From Ascoidea rubescens DSM 1968 (Eukaryota; Ascomycota; Saccharomycetes; Ascoideales; Ascoideaceae), in assembly GCF_001661345.1 (NCBI RefSeq), contig NW_017962923.1:62001-126000 (forward strand): a DNA stretch of 64,000 bases, read 5' to 3'. The position numbers and the translations under genes were made by a program. The notes below the pieces were generated by a model. The model was given only the letters and a program-made list of their open reading frames with translations, was not told where the DNA came from and did no database searches. Shown here one piece after another: positions 21,374 to 30,247 of this stretch (its first letter is position 1; each line of letters opens with the position of its first letter).

Positions 21374-22939
21374 TCATTCACTTTCTCCATAATAATGTAA
21401 ATACGCACATAAAGTTTTAGTACCTTGGATATAATTCGAAATATTTAACTTTTCATTGATCGAATGGGCTCCATCATCTCCCTTTCCCATTGGTAGCAAT
21501 AAGACATTACTTTTCAATTCGTTTTCAAATGTCAACGTAATTGGAATCGACCCTCCTTCTCTTGTAAAATCTGGCTCAACTCCCCAAACTTTCTTTGTAG
21601 CCTTTGATGCTGCTCTAAAACTTTTATTGAATGGATCGCTCACCCAATAATCCCCATCATGAATTAATTCGCATTTACATTCATTTAATGAATTCAACTC
21701 TTTGAACTTACGATTAACAAATTCTATAACCAATTTAGTTAATTTGTTGGAGTCAATATTAGGAACAGTTCTAATGGAAAACTTCCCAATAACTTTTGAT
21801 GGAATAACAGTTTTAGCACCAGATCCACTAAAAGCACCTTCAATTCCATGTAACGATAATGATGGATACCTCCATCTATGCATCAAAATATCCTTTTTAG
21901 ATGAAAACAATGATGTCTTTGATCCTGATGCTGCATTTAGTTCATCAACATCAAATTCAATTTCTTCATATAACTTTTCCTCAGTTTCAGTAACAGGAGC
22001 AACCATTTCTTTGATACCAGGAATCAAAATATTCCCTTTATTGTCAACCAATGTTGACATGATTTGAATTAAATCAGTCATTGGTTCTGCTATACAGCCT
22101 CCAAAAATACCCGAATGTAAATCAGCACCAGGACCCTTTACTATAATTTGGTAATAATTACAGCCTCTTAAACCATAAGTCAATACTGGCTTTTTAGTTC
22201 CAAGCCAATAGTTATCGGAAATGCATACATCGTTTGTATTTTTGAAATATCCTTTTGCTTCATCTTTAATCAATTGATCTAAACCCAATGAACCACTTTC
22301 TTCCATGCCCTCAAAGCAACAGATTAAATTAACAGGTAAAGCAATGCCTAATTTTTTATGAGCTTCAATTACATTCAACCAGCCCATAACCGGACCTTTA
22401 TCGTCTGTGGAACCTCTTCCAATCAACTTGTCGTTTTCTTCATCGACAACTAAAGTGAATGGATCAGAGTTCCATCCATCTTCAATTTGTGCAGGTTGGA
22501 CATCAGCATGACCATAGATTAGCAAAGTCTTTTTTTGTGGATCATTTCCAAATTTTGCCAACACAATTGGTGGCAAAGGTAAGTTAGAAATTGATACAGG
22601 AGGAGGTTGAATTCCCAAGTCCTTTAATTGAACATCTGTTGCATCAAGTTTGATTAGTTCATCCTTAAGAAAGGTAGCCATTTTAAACACCTCTGGTCTC
22701 AAGGTTTCATCTCCAGAAACTGATTTGATTGATACAGCTTTTGACAATCTATCAATAAAAGATGGCTTTAAGTCATCAATCGTCGAAAATAGCTTTGATA
22801 TTTTAGAATCTGTCGACATTGTTTTGAATTGGCGGTTAAGAGTAAAAGAATAATGAAGTAGTGATAAACTTGAAATTCTATGGGAACAATTGATTCTACT
22901 TGGATATAGGCGAAATAGCAATGCAGTGCTTTTGTTCAT
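21374..22939 (-). CDS. DUG1: Cys-Gly metallodipeptidase Dug1, possible mitochondrial pre-sequence form
   Basis: This M20 dipeptidase matches yeast Dug1 (481 residues) almost end to end from the internal Met at 22819. Metal and catalytic motifs are visible: YGHADVQPA, STDDKGP, CFEGMEESGS, CISDNYWLGTKKPVLTYGLRGC, GPGADLHSGIFGG, FTREGGSIPITLTF and MGKGDDGAHSINEK. It cleaves Cys-Gly from glutathione breakdown. The longer frame from ATG 22939 adds 40 residues with Arg, Lys and Ser but no Asp or Glu, like a mitochondrial targeting sequence. The full form has 521 residues and the short form 481. Which start is used is not known; both could be. OXP1, acting on another glutathione product, lies nearby. 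Confidence 0.93.
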   Translation of the reverse strand: MNKSTALLFRLYPSRINCSHRISSLSLLHYSFTLNRQFKTMSTDSKISKLFSTIDDLKPSFIDRLSKAVSIKSVSGDETLRPEVFKMATFLKDELIKLDATDVQLKDLGIQPPPVSISNLPLPPIVLAKFGNDPQKKTLLIYGHADVQPAQIEDGWNSDPFTLVVDEENDKLIGRGSTDDKGPVMGWLNVIEAHKKLGIALPVNLICCFEGMEESGSLGLDQLIKDEAKGYFKNTNDVCISDNYWLGTKKPVLTYGLRGCNYYQIIVKGPGADLHSGIFGGCIAEPMTDLIQIMSTLVDNKGNILIPGIKEMVAPVTETEEKLYEEIEFDVDELNAASGSKTSLFSSKKDILMHRWRYPSLSLHGIEGAFSGSGAKTVIPSKVIGKFSIRTVPNIDSNKLTKLVIEFVNRKFKELNSLNECKCELIHDGDYWVSDPFNKSFRAASKATKKVWGVEPDFTREGGSIPITLTFENELKSNVLLLPMGKGDDGAHSINEKLNISNYIQGTKTLCAYLHYYGESE

Positions 22940-23092
22940 AGTATAGATTTCTACATATAAGAAATGGAGTTGTTGTAAAATTCAGCGTGGTAGATGTGTT
23001 CCTCCGCGTAAAATTTTTCAAGTTACAAACAAAAGCAACCAAACTAAAACGAAGCGTAGGACCACTAGCAATCGGTGGTATTGTGGTAGCGA

Positions 23093-23389
23093 CTACTTAT
23101 TTTCTCTAGCGACAGATTTGCTGAAATACAACTTATCAGAACAGGCTTGTTTAACTCTTTCAAGCACCTTCTTGTTGTTGATAACAAACGGATTGTCGAT
23201 GGCTTCCTCGAGCCAGTCATCAGAATGAATAAAAGGGCCATTGAGATAGAACTTCTCAAGCTCTTTCTGGAATTCCTCCTCAGGCTGTCCTTTGCGTTGT
23301 TTCAACTTGCCTGAGGTGGTTCTGAGAACAACAGAGGCATCTGGCTCACTGCTAAGAAATCTTGCTGATATTCTGCCCACACTCGACAT
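23093..23389 (-). CDS. Small probable mitochondrial protein, unrecognised
   Basis: The 98-residue frame from ATG 23389 starts MSSVGRISARFLSSEPDAS, which resembles a mitochondrial targeting peptide (Arg and Ser, with a possible RFLSS cleavage context). The rest is soluble, mixed-charge and helical: EEEFQKELEKFYLNG, then SDDWLEEAIDNPFVINN. That fits a small matrix or respiratory-chain assembly protein, but I do not recognise the family. It lies head to tail behind MPS2 on the same strand and 154 bp upstream of the longer DUG1 start. Codon use is like its neighbours and the composition is not that of random frame, so I think it is a real gene. Confidence 0.5.
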   Translation of the reverse strand: MSSVGRISARFLSSEPDASVVLRTTSGKLKQRKGQPEEEFQKELEKFYLNGPFIHSDDWLEEAIDNPFVINNKKVLERVKQACSDKLYFSKSVARENK

Positions 23390-23871
23390 CTTTGAGAACA
23401 GATAGCTGTGTTTGGACAGTGGAAAGAGCGTTTTTTCGACAGGATGCGAGCACCACACTGAGCCACTGCCGTCCCGCTGGAGCAGGGATAGTCATATGGC
23501 CTGACTGATCTTTGTGTTCAATGACGGTGATCTGCACCTGAAAGGACCCAATTGTCCAGGATGCAACTACTGTTTGGGGATACTTTCAACACGAAGGGCT
23601 ACTGCCAAATAATGGCTTCAGTTGGTGTCTTGTCTTTCAATCCAAAGAGCTGTTTCTAACGTGTTGATCATACTGCGAGATTTGTTGTAACAGAGTGGAC
23701 AAACAATACTTTAGATTTTTAGATGGATGAAATTTGCTCATAGACTATCAATCTGTTTTGGTTTCAGAATGCTTTTTCTATTTTCTACAAGAAAACACAA
23801 AAAAGGCATACCTATAGTACTTCTAATAAGTCCCATCTTGGATTTATATTTTTAGCTAGTAAAAGATACCA
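23390..23871. other. Intergenic, MPS2 3' flank and small-gene promoter
   Basis: The part next to the small gene (23390-23620) is less AT-rich and is its likely promoter. The rest is the AT-rich 3' flank of MPS2. No gene seen. Confidence 0.45.
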
Positions 23872-25962
23872 TTAGATGAAATGCCAATGAGAATCATCTT
23901 CTCCATCTTTTTCTGCCATTTGAAGATAATTTGGCTCATAAAAAAAAACCCTTACAAAATAATACACAAATCCAACTACAATCAACGCAACGGCTTTGAA
24001 TTTCAAATTATTCCTAGAGCTGTAAAATGGCTTTTTCATAATCAATGGACTATCATATGGTTTTGCATGCAGTTCAAATATCGAATTCTGTAATTGACAT
24101 TTCAAATTTTCCATTTCATGGATATAAACTTGTTTTTCTTTCGAATAATTTTTTAACATCTTTAGAGTTTCAACAAGTTTCTCCTTATAAAGATTAGTTT
24201 CTGTTTCCATTTGAATTTTTCCAATTTGATTTTTATATTTATCAGAAAAGCGTATAACAGAATCATGATTCTTTTGCTGTGTTTCTTCTCTTCCAATTAG
24301 ACCTTGATATGAACTTTGAGTTTTTTCAGTACCTTTTACATCATTTATATTATCGCCAACAATGGGAATTCCGCTATTTATAACTGAGTAATTATTTGGT
24401 TTATTAATTAGTTCTTTACTTTGATCATTTTGAGTCTTTTTTGTTTCATATAGCTTAAGCAGTATTTGACTATTTTCTTTTTCCATTTCGGCAATATATT
24501 TTTCTGTGTTTTTATTCTGATTTGTGGTTTCTCTTAGTAGTTGTTGATTTTTATTTAATTTTTCATTCAAATCTTGAAACCTAAGTTCCATAGACTCTAT
24601 CAATTTATCTCTATGATTAATCTCAACATCTTGTTTTTCGTTTTGGGATGCTAATTGAGCTATTTGAACTTGTAATCTTTTAATAATTTCAAACGGATCT
24701 CCCTCTACTTTTGACTTGTAGATTTGATTTGAATGAATCTCGTTATTCTCATCGTTTTTTTCCTCATTGTAATCATAATCACAGTAATTAACTGAAGCAA
24801 CAGAAGAAGCAGGAAAAATAGAGCTTTCTGTTTTAGTAGGCATAATATCAGTATTCTTATCCTTGCGTATACCGTGAAAATTCCTATTGAAAATACTTTT
24901 ATTCCATCCCAATTTCTCTTTATTATCTTTTGAGTTACTCGTGGAATTTGTGATCATAGACAGAAACCGAGAATGTTTTGAATCGACAAACTTGAAATTC
25001 GAATCGGATAATGATTCCATAGGCAAGGGAGTTGAAGCAATTATTATATCATCATTATCATTATCACTATCATTATCAATTTCAATTTCAATTAATTTCA
25101 GAGCATTGGTTTCTTTAAAAATACCTTTTTTGCTTAAAATGTGCTTTTTCAGTGAGATATTGAATTTATTTCGCTGTTCACCACTGTCATTATTAAAATC
25201 TCCTTGCTGAGTGGCATCAGCCTTGGAAGAAGACGTGTAAGAAATCTTGTTATCAGGTGTACAAAATTCAAGAGGAATAATTTTATTATCATCATTAATA
25301 TCATATTTATCCTTATTTTGGTTGCTTCCCTGGTTTAGTTTTTCAGGCAAAACTGGAACAATAAATAGGTTATCGAATAACTCTTTAAACTCTGATTTTG
25401 TAACCGGAATTTCTTGATTAGATTCTGCCATTGAATCTATTAAAATTTTAACATTTTCAAATTGAAACTTCTTAGCATTACCAGAGAGACCACTGCAGTA
25501 ATTGTTCAACAAATATTCAATCACTGCAAACACTTTTGAAAAGTCCTTTGCCTTGATTTCATTTCGATTCTGAGAATCAATCTGGTTCCATGCTATATCC
25601 ACCACTTCAGTTAATGATGGAAGTGTATGGATTTTCTGAAGATGGCAGTCTGAAGAGTGAAAATTGAGCTGGTCTTCTTGAGAACTATTGTGAGATCTGA
25701 AAGATAGATCTGTTATCTGGTCATTATGAGATTCTAATGGATGAACACTAGTGGCAAGAAAATTAAAGTCTATTATATCTTTGATGTCGAAGTCATCGAT
25801 AGCGTCTTGGTATCTGCCAACTATGCCCTGGATGGAATCCATTTTCCTTGTCTTGCTTCTTCTGTGTGATGCAAAAGCTGTGGTGGATGATATAACAGCT
25901 TCAATACAGGTTTGTCCAAGTATTGAACGAGAGATAGGAGGTTTGGGGTACAATGATGGCAT
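23872..25962 (-). CDS. MPS2: Mps2-like spindle pole body membrane protein
   Basis: The product has 696 residues from ATG 25962, or 656 from ATG 25842. Residues about 110-205 (IAWNQIDSQNRNEIKAKDFSKVF, then EFKELFDNLFIVPVL) parallel the N-terminal domain of yeast Mps2 (EYAWGQIDKPISG, then EEFDDIFFNLV). A disordered acidic middle, a long coiled coil (about 440-530 and 600-640) and one membrane segment near the C-terminus (VALIVVGFVYYFVRVFF) follow, as in Mps2, which anchors the spindle pole body in the nuclear envelope. The protein is much longer than yeast Mps2 (387 residues), mainly through the middle insert. The match is weak but the order of parts agrees. Confidence 0.62.
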   Translation of the reverse strand: MPSLYPKPPISRSILGQTCIEAVISSTTAFASHRRSKTRKMDSIQGIVGRYQDAIDDFDIKDIIDFNFLATSVHPLESHNDQITDLSFRSHNSSQEDQLNFHSSDCHLQKIHTLPSLTEVVDIAWNQIDSQNRNEIKAKDFSKVFAVIEYLLNNYCSGLSGNAKKFQFENVKILIDSMAESNQEIPVTKSEFKELFDNLFIVPVLPEKLNQGSNQNKDKYDINDDNKIIPLEFCTPDNKISYTSSSKADATQQGDFNNDSGEQRNKFNISLKKHILSKKGIFKETNALKLIEIEIDNDSDNDNDDIIIASTPLPMESLSDSNFKFVDSKHSRFLSMITNSTSNSKDNKEKLGWNKSIFNRNFHGIRKDKNTDIMPTKTESSIFPASSVASVNYCDYDYNEEKNDENNEIHSNQIYKSKVEGDPFEIIKRLQVQIAQLASQNEKQDVEINHRDKLIESMELRFQDLNEKLNKNQQLLRETTNQNKNTEKYIAEMEKENSQILLKLYETKKTQNDQSKELINKPNNYSVINSGIPIVGDNINDVKGTEKTQSSYQGLIGREETQQKNHDSVIRFSDKYKNQIGKIQMETETNLYKEKLVETLKMLKNYSKEKQVYIHEMENLKCQLQNSIFELHAKPYDSPLIMKKPFYSSRNNLKFKAVALIVVGFVYYFVRVFFYEPNYLQMAEKDGEDDSHWHFI

Positions 25963-26481
25963 TCTCCAGTCTCCAACTCACTTTTCTCTGGCACTGGCTC
26001 TCAGAAACAGGTGTTTTTACGGACCACAAACACGACAGGACGTGGAGCATCGTTCATTGTTTCTGGAGACATTTGCACAGAGCACTTCTTTGATGGTCTG
26101 TCGTTGGATTTATTGTTGGTTTGTTGCTGATTCATTTATCATTCATTTGTGATTGATGGATTTGTTGCTCTTTTCTGTTGTGCAGCTGCTGATGCATGTG
26201 GCTATTCTGGACAGAACAGGCACGTGTACAGTACATAGAAACAGGTTGGTGCAAAAGTACACGTGTAGAATGTTTTACGATCTGTAAAAACACAGGAAAT
26301 GTGCACGTACATTCCCGTCCAAGTGGGATGTGAAATGGGGCTTCTGCTGTTGATCGTTTTTATGTCTACTTGTACATGCTCAAAAGGAGCGTTTTCTGCT
26401 TTCTATTTATTTATTGGACTGCTTCTCTTGCAACAAATCTCCAATTTCTCTAGTTGATCCACCAAATTCATTTTTTCAGCT
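25963..26481. promoter_or_regulatory. Divergent promoter, MPS2 and SEC10, with CACGTG sites
   Basis: Two CACGTG E-boxes (26221-26226 and 26260-26265) and a third related GTGCACGTAC at about 26299 lie within 90 bp. A CCCGTCC motif follows at about 26314. A similar CACGTG plus CCGTCC arrangement occurs at 39122-39140. The 3' end (26400-26470) is a CT-rich SEC10 leader. Confidence 0.5.
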
Positions 26482-29352
26482 ATGAATATATATCAATTAG
26501 ACCCTCATATTAAAACTCTTTTGAGTCTTGATAATTTTCTTGGAGATTTGTCTGTCCATGAGTTCATTGAAGAAATAACGAAGGACAACGATGCTACTGA
26601 TACTCTGAAGGATCGAACTGCCCCAATCAACAACACTAACAATAATCAAGTCATTTTTGATCCAAAGCCTTTTATTAGAACTTTTGAATCGACGTTAAAG
26701 GAATTGAAGCAGGTTAATAATACGGTCAGTCACCAGAAACTATTACTTGAAGATGATGTTTCAAACTTTGAATTAAACCACTCTTATAACATTATCACTT
26801 TGAACACCCAAGTTCAGTCTTTGAACTTGAAATTTAATTCTTTAGACGAAAAAATTCTTAATGTTTCCAAATTAATCAACCCTTTAGGTGAAAAATTAAC
26901 CAAAATCACAAATCTTCAAAAGAGAAATGTGGAAACCATTTTTATTTTGAAATGCTATGATGAATTTTATAAGCTTGGCTTTTCAAATGATTTAAACAAA
27001 CTATTATCTTCTCATATTCATCAAGATCATGAAATTCTAGCCAACTATCTATCAAAGCTATCAAATTTAAGTGAAAAAATACAAACTCAAGATATTCCTA
27101 AAACAATTTTTACTCACGAAATAATTCAATCTTTTGCCAAAAATTTTGAATCAAACTTATTAAATGATTTTAACCAGGCTTATCTTCAAAATAATTCAAC
27201 TAAAATGAAACAATCTGTTGACTTATTAACTGGCTTTAATGTTCATTCTGACATTGTTTCCATTTTTATTGATAACCATCAATTTTTCAAATTTCTCTCT
27301 GAAAATCCTTTTCAAATTGATGAAAACAATCAGTTTTGGTCAAATCTATCTGACTGTAATTTGCAACAGGTCTTCTATAATTCAGACTTCAAATCATTTC
27401 TCAACAACATTAAACTGCGATTAATTGATCTGGAACTTATCAATATTCTTATGACATACAAAAATACTCCAAAAATTATTTTTTTAAAAGTTTTTGAACT
27501 CTTTATTAAATATTTATACAATAAAATCATAATTCCTAGCATTTCCATGTTATTAGATTATTCCAAAACTTTGAGCAATCTTAGTTTTGTTCGTTTATTA
27601 CACTCATCCTTCTTATTACTAAATGATTTTACTAAAAATTTGAAAAAGTTTTTTCAATCATCACAACTCAACATAGACCAAACCTCTAAAAAATTTGATG
27701 ATCTTGATTTGCCAATTGAATTCAATGAAAAAAATTCACAACCAATCAACAAAATATTAACTAATAACACCTTCCTTCAAATATACGAAGACCTAAGTAA
27801 TTTACTAGATCAACTAGCTCAGGATTGCTTTTCTGAATACATAAATAACAAAAATGACAAATATTTTGATTTAGAAAAAAAATCTTTAGAAGATATAATT
27901 TTAAATACAACTCTACCATTTGAAATCAAAAATGAAAAGGCTATTAAAGAAAAAAATTTGATGTCCAGAATTAATAATGCAGATTCAATTAAATCTCTAA
28001 ATGATTCAAATTCCATCTCTATAAACAATTTTTCTAATACAAATATTTTACCAAAAAGCAAAGGTAGCTTAAGAATTGAAAACAATAAATTAGTTCAATT
28101 AAGGCAATTTATGAAGTCAAAACTTGAAAGGTCAAATTCCTTATCAAGTAAAATTTCATTAATCAATGAAAAAGTCTTGATTTCACAAAAATCTTCAACT
28201 AATTTAAATAGTTTTTATCACAACAATTTAACCAAATCCGAAAAAAATGCTATTCCATCCAACTATGCTGCTAACGTTGATGACTGCTTCTCCGACATCA
28301 GTTTTGAAGCTGTTGATAGAGTTTTAAAAAGCTCTGTGGAGTCAATATCCAGAATCCTTGAATTAAAGCCCAATAAAATCCCCGATTATTTATTAGAAGT
28401 TGTTCAAATTTTGATTTATGGTATTGGAACAAATTACTTGGATTTTGGCTTTGAAGTCTCTTACCATAAGTTGATTCACTTAGATTATAAAAATTCTTCT
28501 GTTAAAACTATTGATTTATACTACTTATTTATTATCAATAGGGCCATCGAGTTATTGAATTGCTTAACAAATTTCATTAGTATGTTTATAGTTCCATTGG
28601 TGAATAATTCATTTGATATCAAAAAGAGGATTATTAATTTGGTTAATGGTTATTTAACTTCTTGTGAGATTTCTCTTAATTTAATTGTCAAAGGAACCGT
28701 GGACATCATCAATCATAAAATTCTGTTAATGCTCAATAAACAAAAGAAAAAAGACTTTTTGATAAAGCAGGGAAAGTTCAACAATTTACTACCATCCTCT
28801 TTCCAATCCACCACTAACTCTATCTATGGAAGCATGAATAACAACGTTCAAGATCAGTTTTTTAACCTGAAAGGGATGGAAGTAAAAGAAGAAAAAGACA
28901 CAGAAACATGCGAGGAGGTTTCTTTTTTTCTTAATGATATTTATTTTAATCAAATATTAAAACATAACCTTTTTACAAATAGTGCTTCTGAGGGAGACTC
29001 GATTAAGGATAAGAACTTGGAAAACTTTTTAACAGAAGTTGGTTTATCCCTATTAAGTTTATTGTTGCTTCATTTTAAAAAGTTTCAAGTTAATTCAGTT
29101 GGCGGTTTGGTACTAACTAAAGATATTATAAGATATCAATCTGTGATTGATAGCTGGAGTATTGAATCACTATCCGACAAGTTTTCAATTTTGAGAGATA
29201 TTGCCAATCTTTTTACTGTTCAATCGGAATACATCCACAGTTTAATAAAGGAAAGCCAAAAATTAATGAACATAAATATTTCATTGCTACTTCAATTTAT
29301 TTCCAAGAGATCTGATTATGATAATAATATGTTAAATAAAATTATTCAATAG
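26482..29352 (+). CDS. SEC10: Exocyst subunit Sec10
   Basis: The 956-residue product starts like yeast Sec10 (871 residues): YQLDPHIKTLLSLDNFLGDLSVHEF, then FDPKPFIRTFESTLKELKQ. Other strong blocks are NPLGEKLTKITNLQKRN, SVESISRILELKPNKIPDYLLEV, the KQKKKDF stretch and, near the end, HFKKFQVNSVGGLVLTKDIIRYQ and DKFSILRDIANLFTVQ. Sec10 is a helical-rod subunit of the exocyst, which tethers secretory vesicles at the plasma membrane, and it links to Sec15. A Ser/Asn-rich insert at about 480-600 explains the extra length. A few CTG codons fall at variable sites. Confidence 0.95.
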   Translation: MNIYQLDPHIKTLLSLDNFLGDLSVHEFIEEITKDNDATDTLKDRTAPINNTNNNQVIFDPKPFIRTFESTLKELKQVNNTVSHQKLLLEDDVSNFELNHSYNIITLNTQVQSLNLKFNSLDEKILNVSKLINPLGEKLTKITNLQKRNVETIFILKCYDEFYKLGFSNDLNKLLSSHIHQDHEILANYLSKLSNLSEKIQTQDIPKTIFTHEIIQSFAKNFESNLLNDFNQAYLQNNSTKMKQSVDLLTGFNVHSDIVSIFIDNHQFFKFLSENPFQIDENNQFWSNLSDCNLQQVFYNSDFKSFLNNIKLRLIDLELINILMTYKNTPKIIFLKVFELFIKYLYNKIIIPSISMLLDYSKTLSNLSFVRLLHSSFLLLNDFTKNLKKFFQSSQLNIDQTSKKFDDLDLPIEFNEKNSQPINKILTNNTFLQIYEDLSNLLDQLAQDCFSEYINNKNDKYFDLEKKSLEDIILNTTLPFEIKNEKAIKEKNLMSRINNADSIKSLNDSNSISINNFSNTNILPKSKGSLRIENNKLVQLRQFMKSKLERSNSLSSKISLINEKVLISQKSSTNLNSFYHNNLTKSEKNAIPSNYAANVDDCFSDISFEAVDRVLKSSVESISRILELKPNKIPDYLLEVVQILIYGIGTNYLDFGFEVSYHKLIHLDYKNSSVKTIDLYYLFIINRAIELLNCLTNFISMFIVPLVNNSFDIKKRIINLVNGYLTSCEISLNLIVKGTVDIINHKILLMLNKQKKKDFLIKQGKFNNLLPSSFQSTTNSIYGSMNNNVQDQFFNLKGMEVKEEKDTETCEEVSFFLNDIYFNQILKHNLFTNSASEGDSIKDKNLENFLTEVGLSLLSLLLLHFKKFQVNSVGGLVLTKDIIRYQSVIDSWSIESLSDKFSILRDIANLFTVQSEYIHSLIKESQKLMNINISLLLQFISKRSDYDNNMLNKIIQ

Positions 29353-30247
29353 TATTATTTCTAGTGTGGCTAATATTTAATGGAATGCTAGTAAAACAAA
29401 TTATATTGCACCATACAGCAATAATTCCTGTCAACTGTTGGCGCAGTGAAGCAGTCTAATAGTATCTTTTTTTGAATTCCCAAGTTAACATTCAGAGAAT
29501 ATATTATTGGATTACTATATACAGTGAAGAACCAGGATAATTCTTTTTATTGACTACAAATATAATGTATAATCTTTTCAGAACACTCTTTCTGATTTCT
29601 TTCTCTGTATGCGCTGTTACGCTGGAAATATATCCTTCAGTGAAGGAGGTGCTATGAATGATTGGGATTGCCATTGTTGATTATCGTTTGGAGTACAACT
29701 CAGCACCTATACACAATATACTCACTGTATTCTTACTTATTGTGTATTCAATACAAAATCAATAAACATAACACTACTCAAAGATAATGTTTGATGCATC
29801 ACTGTAGAAGTATTTCCAATGTGGTTTTTCTTTAATAGAATTAAATCTAGAATACAAACTAGCGACAAAAATGTAATAGATATTGAAACTCTGAAATTAA
29901 AAAAGAATGAAAAAATAAATGGAAAATCAAAATAAATCAAAGACAAAGAAAAGCTAAACAAAACAATGCCCAGAGAATGGATAATAAAATAAAAAGAAAC
30001 CATAATCAATGAAAAATCTAATGAATATAAAGTATATCAATTATTTTAAACCTAAAAATTAAAACAATTCAGAGTGAATATAAAAAAATGGGTTAAGAAA
30101 ATAAATATAAAGAAAAAAACTGACCACCAAATTAATAAAACAAAAGCTAAAAAAAACAATTAAACAATATAATATTAAAAAGAACTTTCTAAAATTAATA
30201 AACAAATCCTAAACTTTGAGCAAAAAAACAGTAAAACAGAGCTTGAT
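29353..30247. other. Convergent intergenic, SEC10 and SKY1
   Basis: An 895-bp AT-rich spacer between two 3' ends. A motif like a tRNA A box (TGGCGCAGTGA near 29439) has no B box after it. From 29870 to 30180 the plus strand is A-rich. No gene seen. Confidence 0.45.

Noticed and set aside
29437-29520. tRNA-like A box TGGCGCAGTGA
   Set aside because: No B box (GGTTCGANTCC type) within 80 bp and no acceptor-stem pairing seen.
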